A stretch of DNA of 64,000 bases from Caprimulgus europaeus (Eukaryota; Chordata; Aves; Caprimulgiformes; Caprimulgidae). The stretch lies in the NCBI GenBank assembly GCA_907165065.1, contig OU015528.1:73513474-73577473 (forward strand), in the 5' to 3' direction. A model generated the notes under the pieces. It saw only the letters and a program-made list of their open reading frames with translations, did not search any database and was not told the DNA's origin. Each line of letters starts with the position of its first letter. Position 1 is the stretch's first letter. A program made the translations under genes and the position numbers. Positions 11,536 to 22,900 of the stretch are shown in pieces.

Positions 11536-13434
11536 ATCATTTGGGCAGAACTCAACAGAGGGAAAATTAAAATATTTGAAAAATCTGACCCAAAGCAATT
11601 CTGAAAATGTCATCCAACTCATCTACAGGCATAATTCATTCTGAGAATCTTTTACCCTAACCCAGCCTTCCAAAGGGACTTTGAAATAAAAGCTACATAC
11701 TTGTTAATTTGCAGTGATTTCTTCTCTTGAATACTCTTTACACTTAAATATTAATTATGAATTAATTTGTTTCCAGACCTACACTGAAGACTAAAAAATA
11801 TTCATTTTATTTGGGGTTTTTTGGTACTGGCTCACAAATAGCTGAACATAATAAATAAAATATTTTCATTTGTGAGTTCTTACAAATAGATCTTATTAGT
11901 AGATGCTGAAGTAATTTGCTTCTGCCTTTGAAGCAAATCACTTTCCTATCAAAGGAAATTCATCTCTACTGCAACAGTACTCTAGCTTCCGGGCAAGGAG
12001 CTGGAGTTACCTCAAGGAGAATCTCCCTGAGAAATTCAAGCTTATGCTACAACTCCAAGTTTGCCTGAAAATGAGAAGTGCTCAGATCTGTCATTCGTAG
12101 CTATCATAGCAGAGTAGCAAAAACAAAAGTAAGCTCAGTGAAGACTGATGGGAGGCAGGGGAATGCCATGGGCTTCCCTGCCTGCTTGTATGACCATCTA
12201 GATCCTTCTGGGAATGCATTTTCTGGGAATCAGAGGACTTTATATGACATGCACAAAAAGTTGTTATGGATCATTTCAGCAGCATTGGTACCCCATGGGA
12301 GATAACTGCTTCATAAGGAAAATTTATGAGTGAGAAGGGATTTGGAGCCTGACTAAAAGGGTCAATAGGATGAAATAAGATGACTGGAGACAGGTAGGGC
12401 TGGAGGTCCCCAGGGATTGGTATTGGATTGATTGTGCATATCTTCATTAATTATTCTGACCAAATTAAATGTAGGAGTGCTATATTAATCTTGGCTAACA
12501 GCCTGATTTTTGGAAACATGGTCAGAACAGAAAATCATAGTTCATAGGCACAGATCTCTGGAATTCATGAAACAGGAGAAAAAACGTACATGCAAAAATA
12601 ATTGGTTTTAGAAATCATTTTTTTCCTAGCTGATCAAAAACTACAGCTGGTTTCATGATGTGAAGTAAAATTCTAACAAACGATTCAAGTGTGTCTTGCT
12701 GCATCGATCATGCTCAGTACTGCTTCTTTTCCCATTCTTGTATGCCTCTCATTACACCATTAATGCTTAAAGAGAGAAATGAATGTGTACAGTTAGTCAC
12801 TGGTAGAGTAAACAATATGTGCTGTGAACATCTGGCTGGAGTTATAAATTGCAGATCATGAGTTTCACCGAATTTATTCCTTTTTGCACAATCATAGTTT
12901 TAATGAAGATTAGTCTTGTTTAAGATAAATAAAAACCTTATGCAAGATCTAAAGCCAGTGTCCTTAGAGTATTTGAGAAATAAATAGCCTTTGCAATTAA
13001 AAATTAGTGCCTTGCTTCCAATGTGAGAATACATGCATTTAACCATCAGCCTTCACTTCTTTTTATGCATATGATAAACCATCCCTCCACCTTCTCCTTA
13101 CTAACTGGGTTGAACAGTAGGACATACAGTCCTATCTTTTAGTAATTCTCAGAGTTTTAACCAGTTTGTTACTGGTAATTGCTACACTTGCAAGCTAAAC
13201 ATCTGTGATTGTTTAACCAGCACATCTATGTTCCTTTTCTTATCAATGAGGGGAAAACAGTTATCATCATCCTCCTCAGGATGAGACAAATCGCTCTTTG
13301 GAGGTGTGCACTGCTTCCCGCTGATCACAGTGTGATGTCTAACTCCCAGAAGATCACAGAACAACAGATAACTCCTTATTCACATGAACCCTGTTTACCA
13401 GGTGATCTACATCACTCTGTCACTTGCCCATCAT
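11536..13434. other. unique non-coding sequence between two fossil repeats
   Basis: No gene is supported. Small open frames at 12078-12305 and 13209-13505 lack domains and splice signals. The right end (about 13380-13434) may be a further, unalignable part of the ancient LINE that starts near 13435. Confidence 0.5.
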
Positions 13435-14080
13435 CTTCATCCTGCCTTCCTGACCTTGATGTCAACAACAAATTTATCAGCTATGAAACTGTGTTTGGTT
13501 CCTGAACATTGAAAAATACAACAAATAATACAGATTCAATAGCTCATCTCTGTGCAGTCCCACTGAAACAAACCAGTTCAGTGTTAATTTGCCATGTATA
13601 CATTTATTCAGAGGACTTTCACTTGTCTTATGTTTAACCTGCTTGACATGTATCATATTAAAATTATGCCATCCTGTTTTCTTAACCAAAATAGTGTGCA
13701 GTGCTAAGCCAAAAATAGAGAAATCTACCTCTACTTCATCAATACTATCTCTGTTATCAAAGTCAGTTTGTCAACATCTCTTTTCCATACTAGTTGGTAT
13801 CAATTTTATTCTACTCTTAAATCCTTGCTATTCAAGTCCTGAAATCAGTATCAGACTGACAGTAAGACAAATTTATCATTTCATTTATCCCTTAAAAGTA
13901 ATGCTATAACATTAATATCCCTACAATTTTTTTTAACTTCCTCCTATTCAGTAGTTATTGAAAATGGAGCATGAATGGTACTGAGAGCTTCTTGGATAAA
14001 CAAACCTGCATGTATAAGAACCTGAATTTTCTGGCTGAAATAATTTTAATAACTACTCCTTAACATCTTCCTAAAGAGGT
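13435..14080 (-). mobile_element. ancient L3/CR1-like LINE relic
   Basis: Several blocks in order match the antisense of the reverse-transcriptase region of ancient L3/CR1-type LINEs that predate the bird-mammal split. They are a 'gatgtcaacaacaaatttatcagc' analogue near 13458-13481, a GTGCAGTGCTAAGCCAAA block near 13696-13713, ACATCAATACTAT-like sequence near 13736-13750, TTTGTCAACATCTCTTTTCC near 13768-13787, CAGACTGACAG near 13852-13862, TTATTGAAAATGGAGCATGA near 13955-13974, and ACTCCTTAACATCTTCCT near 14055-14072. Stops break every frame. Collinearity over about 650 bp argues against chance. The copy is very diverged and its edges are uncertain. Confidence 0.65.
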
Positions 14081-14901
14081 TTTTCTTTAGCTTCTTAATC
14101 TTTTGAGTCATGTTGCTGGAAAACAAGTGCAGAATCAAGTTCTGACCTTACTATTGTATCCAGAATGATATAGACAACACATAGACCTATTAGTTTACTT
14201 ATATGTGCTTAAAAGTTTGAAAAGTAAATGATAGACTTTTCCCTGAGATGTTTTTGAACACTTAAACCTCATTTTCTCAAAGATGATAACAGCAGTCCAT
14301 GATAATGTTATGCCAATGGCAGCCAGGAGGAATTATTTCAGGACAGTCAGGGTGTATGAAATTCATGCTGCTTGTTGCATAAGCTTCCCACCTGTATTAA
14401 CTCCAAAGCTGAGAGGCACCAAGTTCTTTTAATTAGTATCTGTAATGATAATTCTGTTTCCACCACTTTTATGACTTTGTAGAAAGGTTCTCTTTATTTA
14501 TTTTCTTCTCCCTACTTGATTAATCATACCACTAATGACTACCTTTAAATCCTTACTGGTTCTTATCCTCTGACCCATTTCACTTCTCTATTTATTTGCT
14601 TCTTGTGATGAAGAACAGAATATTCTTTTCCAGGATTTGTGCCTCACATACAGCAGATATTGTTGCTTCAAAAGTCATTACTGCTGGACTTTCCTTTGCC
14701 TCCTTAATTAACACTTACTGCTCTTTTTCACCTATTATTAGGTAAAATTACTAAGCACGAGTAATTATGTACAATCTGTAATGACTACCCCAGCCCAAAA
14801 TAACAAATTGTATATTATACTTGGAAAATGAAAGCCTTGCATTGATGACATATTGACTAAAACCTGTGCTCTCAAGGAATGAGGGATTTGAGGTAAAATC
14901 T
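14081..14901. other. non-coding, possibly more diverged LINE sequence
   Basis: No gene is visible. Pyrimidine-rich sequence at about 14400-14760, with a TCTTGTGATGAAGAACAGAA stretch near 14603, could be a further upstream part of the same ancient LINE or a second relic, but the resemblance is too weak to annotate. Confidence 0.35.
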
Positions 14902-15099
14902 GGGAAAGAAAGAGTGAAAGAGGAATCAAGGGAGAGAGTGAGAGAGTGAGAAAGCGAGAGGAGGGAGGGAAGGAGGAGGGAAGGGAGGGAAGGAAGAAAA
15001 GAAGGAAGAAAGGGCTAAAGAAGGAAAGAAAAGGTCAGGGGAAAAGGTAGAGGGGGAAAAGGGAGGAGAAGGGCAAAAAGGAGGAAGAAAGATGGGAGG
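14902..15099. repeat. 198-bp polypurine (GA-rich) tract
   Basis: The plus strand is almost pure purine for 198 bp, with variable GGGA, GGAA, GAAA and GAGT units and only a handful of pyrimidines. The complementary strand gives a spurious Pro/Ser/Phe-rich 60-codon frame. Mirror-symmetric purine tracts can adopt triplex (H-DNA) structure; whether this one does is unknown. Confidence 0.9.
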
Positions 15100-17697
15100 C
15101 AGACTCATTCATATAACAGTCTTAACATGGAAAATAAAGATGCTCATTTTCAGTGAACAATTTTACTAATACAAATTTATACTGTGTCAGCGTGAGTCAA
15201 AGCTGAGTGCTGGTAAGGCTGTCAGTAGTTAGTAACCTCTTCAAAATATGCATAATGGTTTTTGCTTTACATCAGTCAGATACTAAGACACCTCTGCCTA
15301 CCACTAACTGGCAACCTACATACCTCCTGCCAAGTAATCAAGAAATCAGGGAGACAATGTAAGAAATCCAGGCCCTCAACACAACAGTACCCTGTGACAC
15401 ACATAAAGAAGCCCTTAGTGCCTGTCTTGTCAGTGTGTCCTGAAAACTTCAGTCCCTAGGGATGGAAATTTTGCAGTTTTCTGGATGATGTAGTTAACAT
15501 CTGCAACAGAGAGGATGTAGGTCTCAATGAAAAAGATATAAGCAGAGACCAAAGGAGGGAGGGAAACAAAGTGGGAATGTGAATTTGAGCCTTGTAGGAA
15601 TTTGGGACCTAAACAGAGGCAAGGGACCATGACTGAGCTGATCCCAGCTCTTCCTTCCCCTGGGTCCCACCTGGGAGGTCCTGCTGCCTGCTCAGGTCAT
15701 GGTCCTATGACAGATATTTTCTTCTGTCTCTCGCCCACTGTGGCAGAGCTGTTTTTTCCCAGTGTCAGGTTCTTACCTCTGCAAGGACAATGTGGCTCGC
15801 AGGTACTCTGAGCCCCAAAGAAAGCAGAAACAACGGTTTCTCCCAGCAGCATGATGCTCCTGGCTGGTTGTGACACTATACACAACACTTCTGCAGGGGC
15901 AATGGGCAGCGATTTTTCTTCAAAACATAGGGAAGAGGAAAGAAGAGAGTTGTCATGTCAATGTTCAACTTATAAAAAATGGGAGTGTGACATACTACTG
16001 CACTCTGACATTAGGACATGAGGGAGAACAGAATGGGTAGAAGTGTGGAAGGGTACAACAGCCACCCCACCTGCTTCTGCACACACAGAAGATACAGTGA
16101 AAGTATGAATAATAGGATTTCTTAAGGAATCACAAATAGTTGACCTAATCTTCCTAATTTAAACAGTAATATAGAATTTCTGGTTTAGAGATTTGGGGTT
16201 TTTTTTTCTTTTTTTTTTTCCCTCCTCCTAGCCTCACTCATTTGAGCAGTGAAGGGAGCAATGTTCATTGACTTGTCATTTTTTCAGTAGTCTTTCAAAA
16301 CCCATGAGTCAATATTCATTGGAAGATTAGCACCAGAGGAAATGGCTTGAAAGTTTGTCTCATGTTGCATCCTAACAGAGGGAAAGTTACAAATGAGATT
16401 ATGTGAATCTGGAAGAGCACCACCCTCACTCCCAAAATGTTTTAAATATGGTATATTTGGTGTAATTTTCCCCTCTGACTGCTCAGAAGTCAGATGGACT
16501 GGCCAGAAGCCTCCTGGAGACTGCTCACCCAAGAATGTTTTATGTCAGTCACTCTCACATCCTTTGAAAACCAATCCCCAGAGGCACTCAAAGCCTTGTA
16601 TATGGGCTCACCACAAACATAGCGGGAAGTCAGGCTGTGAATATACAAATTTCAGTTGCTTTCATCCTTTGAGCCAGACTGGAAGTTGGATGAATCCTAG
16701 TTAAAACCTTTTATCTCATGCCAAGTTTTTCCTGTCTGTGAAGCCCATGATATTTTCTGCCATTTGCGCTCAAGTCCTGAAATGAGATTTAAAGTCCGTT
16801 CTCTGCTTCTATCCCTTAGCACCATTTTATTTGCAGTTTTAATTCAGATAAGCATCAATCCTATTAGATACTCTGAATTATGTGTTAATTAAATGTGGCA
16901 CCCAAAAATGGTTCTGCTGAAGTTAGTGGCAAATCTCTTATTGCCTGTAGGAGGAAAGGATCCAAAGCATTTACAGTATGCAGTTTTGATCACTGCTGTG
17001 AACTAAAAGTGACAAAGGCCAAAATCAGCTTTATTCTGTTACCACAAGCATAGATGTTGAAATATATCAGCATTCACCAATAAAATGCTAGAGGTCTCAG
17101 GTCTGATGACTGAGCCATCTCTGGATGCAGGGTGTTGAACTGAGAAGATCTGGCATCTGTTTGTGTCAGAGCAATCTCTGATTTTGCAGCAAGGTGCTCT
17201 GGTTCAGGATTCAGTTGCCCAGACCTGAATATTCAGCTCCATTTTAGACAACTTAAATATCTCATGTGGCCTCCAGTTGCTGCTGCAGAGGGTAGATGTC
17301 CCAGATACCTCAGAGTATTTCTAACACATCAGCAAATGTGCTGAAAACTGAATAGTGCTCCTTTGTGCCATGGAAACACTTACCTTCACTGACATGCATG
17401 CAAATAGAAGTCAGAGGAAACCAACAGACTGTGACTACTGCCTTTGTCTCAGCCATTTATGTGACTGAGGAAGAAAGAAAAAAAAAATCAAACAAAACAA
17501 CAACAAAACAAAACAAAGGAGAGCAAAAATTAACCAAGAGGTGATGTAAGAATTAAATTTGTCAAGTGTAGATCTGTTTAAATGTTTAAGCTTCCAACTT
17601 ATATGGAATTCTAAATATGAAAACTGTTTGGTTTCTGGGGAAAAAAAAATAAAAAAAAAAAAACAAGAAAAAAACAGTAATTTCAAATTTTCATTAA
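15100..17697. other. unique non-coding sequence
   Basis: No gene or assignable repeat. 15600-16080 is more GC-rich and less broken by A/T runs than its surroundings and has a TATAAAAAA-like motif near 15971, so an unrecognised old LTR is possible. Small open frames at 15602-15811 and 16393-16704 have no domain. Confidence 0.45.
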
Positions 17698-18105
17698 ATC
17701 ATAGAAACACAGAATCACAGCATACCAGTTTGGAAGGGACCTCAAGGATCACCTGTTTCAACCTTTCTTGACAAAAACACAGCCTAGACAAGATGATGGC
17801 CTAGCCCCCTGTCCAGCTGAATCTTAAAAATGTCCAATATTGGGGAATCTACCACTTCCTTGAGATTATTCCAGTGGCTGATTGTGCTCATTATGAAAAA
17901 TTGTCCTCTTGTGTCCAATCAGAATCTTCCCAGGAATATCCCTTGTCTTTGCAATGTGACTCCTTGTAAAAAGAGTCTTCATCTTTGTGGACACCTTTTA
18001 AATACTGGTGATAAGGTCTCCCCTAAGCCTTCTTTTCTCAAGGTTGAACAGATCCAATTTTCTCAGCCTTTCCTCATATGACAAGCTTCCCAGTCCTTTA
18101 ATCAT

Positions 18106-18429
18106 CTATATGGCCCTTCTCTGAACCATCTCTAGCCTCTCCATATCTTTTTTGTATAGCAGGGACCAAAATTCAGCACAGTATTCCAGGTGTGGTCTGA
18201 CAAACGCTGGGTAGAGTGGGATAATAACTTCTTTACCTCTGCTGGTGATGCTGTTGTTGATGCAACCCAGCATTCTGTTGGCTTTCTTTGCCACAGCAGC
18301 ACACTGTTCACTCATAGAAAGCCTGCTGTCCACTGGCATCCCCAGGTCCCCCTCCACAGAGCTGCTCCTCAGGTGGGTAGATCCCAGCCTGTGCTGCATT
18401 CCTGGATTGTTTTTCCAGGTGCAAGACAT
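18106..18429 (-). pseudogene. CR1 reverse-transcriptase C-terminal fragment
   Basis: This 107-codon minus-strand open stretch comes from the region after the catalytic palm. It has a GDLGMPVDSRL block near residues 28-38 (CR1 usually has KDLGVLVD), an AVAKKANRMLGCI block near 45-57 and an IPLYPAFVRPHLEYC block near 70-84, ending in MERLEMVQRRA. These are hallmark blocks of CR1 ORF2. It has no start of its own and is one piece of a broken frame, so no activity is expected. Confidence 0.88.
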
Positions 18430-18669
18430 TGTGTTCGTCTTTGTTGAACTTCATAGGGTTCTTGTTAGCCCACTGTAACAGGTCTTCCTGCAGGATGGCT
18501 CTCCCTTCGAAGTGTGCACTTCCCCACTCAGTTTGGTATCATCAGCAAACTTTATCAGTGCACACTTGATCCCATCATCCTTTCACTTATAAAGTGAACA
18601 ATGTTGGTCCCAATATCAATCACTGGGGGACCCCACTTGTGAGAAGTTGCCAGTTAGAAAAGGAGCTAC

Positions 18670-18867
18670 TTACCAGCACCAGGTGCAGCCTGTCTGCCTG
18701 TTCTCCACCCACTGCACAGACCACTTGTCTAGACCATAATACAGCCATTTCTCTAGGAGGAAGCTGTGTGCAACTGTATCGAAAGCCTTGGAGAAATCCA
18801 GGTAAACAATGTCCACCACTTGCACTACATCAACTGAGCAGGTTACTTTGTCGTAGAAGCTGGTCAT
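18670..18867 (-). pseudogene. CR1 reverse-transcriptase palm fragment (motif A)
   Basis: This 65-codon minus-strand open stretch contains YLDFSKAFDTVAH near residues 23-35, the reverse-transcriptase motif A region with its catalytic aspartate. About 120 bp further along the minus strand, 18529-18552 encodes KFADDTKL, the motif C with both catalytic aspartates, but in a separate frame segment. Catalytic codons survive although frameshifts lie between them. This is decay of a once-coding copy, not a gene. Confidence 0.88.
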
Positions 18868-18902
18868 AGAAAGCAGGTTAGTTTGCCATAGAATTTTCTA
18901 CA

Positions 18903-18913
18903 GGGGGGGGGGG
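18903..18913. repeat. G11 homopolymer at CR1 edge
   Basis: Eleven consecutive G (then CGG) directly follow the CR1 5' boundary. Long G runs are rare in this AT-rich window and are also a common place for sequencing-length errors. Confidence 0.9.
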
Positions 18914-19088
18914 CGGAAATCAATAACAAATTTTGTAAAGAATTGGAAAGAATGTAATTTAAGTCTAGGAAGTCAAACTCATAAATTTCCAGCTTAGTCA
19001 TGGTTGGATCAGCCCTGGAAGCCTGATAGAGCTCCAAGTAAGATCCGTATAATTCAGAAACTGAGTACGGACCAATTTCATGAGGATA

Positions 19089-19270
19089 TCCAATTTCCCC
19101 AAGTCAAGTCTGTTTTGCCAGCGTTGGTAATTCGTGAATGCTCTCTTCCCGTCCTTATCTCTACCCATGAGCCTTTCATTATATTTTCTCTCCCCTGTCC
19201 AGTAGAGTAGGGGGAGTAGTAGAGCAGCTTTGGTGGGTACCTGGTATCCGTCCGGGGTCAGCCTGCCACA
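19089..19270 (+). mobile_element. LTR 3' end fragment
   Basis: About 182 bp match, in the same order, the last ~185 bp of the LTR at 34011-35088: a TTTCCCCAAGTCAAGTCTGT block, CCCATGAGCCTTTCATTATA, a purine-rich GTAGGGGGAGTAGTAGAG block, and TTTGGTGGGTACCTGG, ending GCCTGCCACA. The upstream ~900 bp of the LTR are missing. Sequence to the right (19272 on) is not LTR and begins TGG, so this could be the end of a 5' LTR followed by a scrap of proviral leader. Confidence 0.85.
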
Positions 19271-19271
19271 A

Positions 19272-19288
19272 TGGGATTGACTGGGTTC
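19272..19288 (+). other. possible retroviral primer-binding-site remnant
   Basis: One base after the LTR's terminal CA, the sequence TGGGATTGACTGGGTTC starts with TGG, as tRNA primer-binding sites do, at the spacing expected next to a 5' LTR. I cannot match it confidently to a specific tRNA 3' end, so this is a positional inference. Confidence 0.25.
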
Positions 19289-19788
19289 TCTCTTCCAATT
19301 CCTATTCTCTTTCAGCAGAGGAGCAGGGAGCAGAGAAGCCAAGGGACATGGTCTGATGAAAGTCTTTCACTTTGAGGAATTAAAGTGGAAGAAGGCAATT
19401 CCAGCTACTCTGAAATGAAAGCGATCTCTGTTATCTCTCAACACCTCATACTCAAGAGGTGCAACTAATTTGCCACTCATTGATGGCACTTGTCTTAGTG
19501 GATAACAGGACCTCAGAGGTAAAACCAGAAGCACTTTAGCAACATCTCTATCAGACTGGAGTAGGAGACTTAATTTTTCTGATTCTGTATTGAACTCTGA
19601 CTAAAAGCTAAGTGAGTGTTCTGTTCTCCCTTTTAAGAGTCTTCCGGTGGATTGGAAATACTCATCAGGAATCCAATAATTCTCTGTGGCCTTCTGGGGT
19701 CTTCTTTTTCTGCTCTATCGCTTCTGCACTCTGCAGATACTCTTTTAAGATAAAACTGATAAACTCTGTACATTTCATGGTGAAACCA
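19289..19788. other. non-coding, possible proviral leader scrap then unique DNA
   Basis: The first ~70 bp (to about 19350, purine-rich with AGCAGAGGAGCAGGGAGCAG) could be leader sequence of a degraded provirus because it abuts an LTR end. The rest shows nothing recognisable. Confidence 0.35.
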
Positions 19789-19956
19789 ATCATAGAATCA
19801 TAGAATGGTTTGGGTTGGAAGGGACCTTAAAGATCATCTAGTTCCAACCCCCCCTACCATCAGCAGGGACACCTTCCACTAGACCAGGTTGCTCAAAGCT
19901 TCATCCAGCCTAGCCTTAAACACTTCCAGGGAGGGGGCAGCCACAGCTTCCTTGGG
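19789..19956 (-). mobile_element. CR1 LINE 3' end fragment
   Basis: The copy covers only the last ~168 bp of CR1 in antisense. It starts at the octamer tail (AATCATAGAATCATAGAATG at 19789-19808) and stops near CTTCCTTGGG at 19956. The sequence is close to that of the plus-strand copy at 30059-30369, suggesting the same young subfamily. It contains the typical CACCTTCCACTAGACCAGGT block. Confidence 0.93.
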
Positions 19957-22900
19957 ATACACTAGACTATTGTGCACTTTGCACAATGTGCTGAAACAAA
20001 CCATTGTATGAAAAATGTTTTGACTTTCCACAAAATACTGGCTACAGGAGATGATCTTGTTGCAAATACGCCATAATGTGTGTTGCCAATGTAAGCAAGG
20101 TCAAGTGTGTTGAACTAGATGTTTCTTGGAAATATAGTTCCTGTGTGAATCTGCTACACACTTCCATTTATTGTTCTCTGAGATGCTTAGTTGCATTTAA
20201 GCAATTTTAATGGGAATCCAGCACAGTTTTCCTCTTAATATGTCCTGTAACAGGTACAAGATATATACTGATGGAGGAGGTACCTATAGCCTGATGCACA
20301 ATGATAGATGAGCAGCTAGTATTTCAAACACTTTCATTGTTTTAATCAAGATCAAGAGAAATGTGAAATCAAGCTCTAATTACTATGAGAGTTTTCCAAC
20401 TGAACTGAGTATAAGAAGAAACTCTAGAAACATGTATATATCTTACTTAACAAAGAATAACTAAAGAAATCCTTTCACCAGAGCAAAAGCCTGTTTCAAA
20501 GTTAAGAGCACCAGTAGTTAAACTGAAAGGAATACATTCCTTCACACTAAGACAATCATAGAATTTTAAGCTGATCTGAGTTGAAGATGACAAAGAAAAA
20601 TACACATGTGTATCCATGTGTAATTCCAAGAGCCACTAGCACATTACGGCAGATAGAGCTATTGCTGGTGTTCTTATGCTTGCAATAGATTTGTTATTTA
20701 ATTCCTTGTTCCTTCTTAGCATTTCCTTACCTATGAAAATTAAAGTGGTTGCTGTGTATAAATTCCAAAATTAAGCAGTCTTTAAAACCTCAAGCATAAT
20801 TTTTCAGTTTTGCAATAAAGGAGGTTTCTAAGAAAAACCTATCTGTTCAGGGAAGGAAAGAGGGTTAGTCCCCAATTAATAGAATTAGTCATTGTATTGA
20901 ATAATAATAGAGTAAGAACACTTTCCAACACCAAAGCCTATTCAAATGAGTATATCAACATCGGCAGCTGGATCACTCTGTAGTCCCCTAGCTGTCCACA
21001 AATTCATCAGCCAAGATTTTTCTCTGTAGCAGATCAGTTAGGTTTTTCTTTAACAAAAGTGGAGCATACACATATTTGGCTGGGTATACGTAATATATTT
21101 GTAAAGAAAGGCCTATGAGGCAGCAATCAATCAAGGACTACTCCAAGTGCTATGCAGAGAAGGTAAAGCAAATTCATTAACCATGAGCAGTATGAGTGTA
21201 AACAGTTCTGCAGCAAGAGATCTGGAAAATAAATATAATTTATTCTGGAACAGTGAATGAAGTCAGTAGAGACATCCTAATTAACACCACGATCCTGGAG
21301 AGAGCTCTAGACTGGAAGATGCTCATTTGTTTGGTTGCCTTGGGTGTCTCATGTCCACTCACTAAGATTTCGCTCCAGAATGAAGTTTGTGTTGTAAGCC
21401 ATTGCTAATCATTTGTTTGATACAACACACTGTGTGTCCTAAGGCATTCATTCCCTGACCAAGGAGTATCTGCATTAAAACTCATATTTTTAAGTTAAGT
21501 TGCAATTAAGGTGGTTCGTTTGAATTCAAGCTTTATCAGGTTGAGGAAGAATGTCAATCATTCTTCAAATGAAAGAAGTGTGGTCTGGGACAGTGTATCT
21601 AGTCAGCAAAAATAAATTAAAATATTAAATGTTTATGTGTAATACAGATTCAGTGTTTTGAAAGTGCAAATAGTATACCTTCATTTTAATTTTAAATACA
21701 ACAGGTACACAAGGGTTAACTCTGATAATGATGTTTGGGAGTTATGTGCATAAATCACATTAGCATATAACAGGATTTGTGACTGCAACACCCACGCACC
21801 AGTTCTTATATTTACCACAAACATTGTAACTAGGTTTCCCTTCCTAAACTATTCTCGAAGTCTGATTTACTTCTCTGTGAACTGTCATGGGGCTGGGCTG
21901 GCTTACAGGGTTATAATGTACAATGCTTTCTCTACCCTACCAGTGTTCTTATTTCTCATACAAAGAAGGATTACAAACACAAAGAACCAGTTTCTCCTAA
22001 TTGCACCAGCATGGTTTTACACACTGGGATAATTTTTGAGACCACAGCTGCAACGAGAGTTATAATAAAGGTAAGTGATGTACCCTTTCAATATGTGCAA
22101 TTACAGCATTTTCCCATGGAACATCTTACCACTTAATGGATATACAAGTTACTATGTGAAATGAGTAAGAAAGCGAATTGTTTTAACAAGCAAACTCTGT
22201 GCATATTTCCGCAAATATCATTCATGTGTTGAACTATGAGTTCAAACAGCAATGCAGGCCATCTCTTAGGAATGAGTGTGGAGAGCAAGGACAATACCAC
22301 TGAAGTTTGTCAAGAAATACCTACTGGACCTAGAAATTACTTATAAAGAGCCCCTTTTTAAACCAGTGTAATGAGTTTTCATACAAATGAGAACCTGGCC
22401 CAAAGTGACTGAATGACAGTCTGCTGTGTTACCCAAGGGGCCAGATTCTTCATGGGACTCACTGCCTTTTTGAACATGCTTGTCTTACTGCCTACATTCT
22501 CTTATTTCACTCCTCCTCCTGCTTTCTTTCTCAGAATATGGTTTGGAAGTTTGTCAACCACTCTTCTCATTGTCTTTTCTGTTTTCCTTCTTCAGATTTC
22601 CCTATACTTGAGGGAGGGAAGGCAAATATAGAACTGCAACTGGCTGACAAAATTTACCTTTTTTTCCTGATATCTGGAAACATGATGCTGATTTTCTAGG
22701 TTGTCACTAGCTAAAAGAGGAAATAAAGCAGTTCTAATTAAATGAACTACCTTTCGTTCTGTCTTTCCTTCATACCACATTCACATGAAAGAACTCATAG
22801 GAAAGATTTGCTGTGCACAAAAAGTCAACAAAAAACACTGCGACCATTAAATTCTCTTTATTTTTACTAATTTGAACACTGAGGCACAAAAGATGGTGCG

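Larger units (their letters stand above)
17698..18897 (-). mobile_element. CR1 LINE, 1.2-kb 5'-truncated copy
   Basis: This is the longest uninterrupted CR1 in the window, about 1.2 kb. On the minus strand it runs from the palm of the reverse transcriptase (near 18890) to the 3' tail at 17698-17725 (TCATAGAAACACAGAATCAC on the plus strand). It differs from the copy at 5.4-7.6 kb in many positions, for example a CTCCTTGTAAAAAGAG region, so it belongs to another, probably older, CR1 subfamily. Frame shifts and stops have broken the coding region. The 5' edge sits at or near a G11 run. Confidence 0.93.

Noticed and set aside
14926-15108. Proline/serine-rich 60-codon minus frame
   Set aside because: Translation of the polypurine tract; low complexity.
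20555-20600. Possible CR1 tail (AATCATAGAATTTTAAGC)
   Set aside because: Only one octamer-like unit is clear and the following sequence diverges at once, so chance is not excluded.
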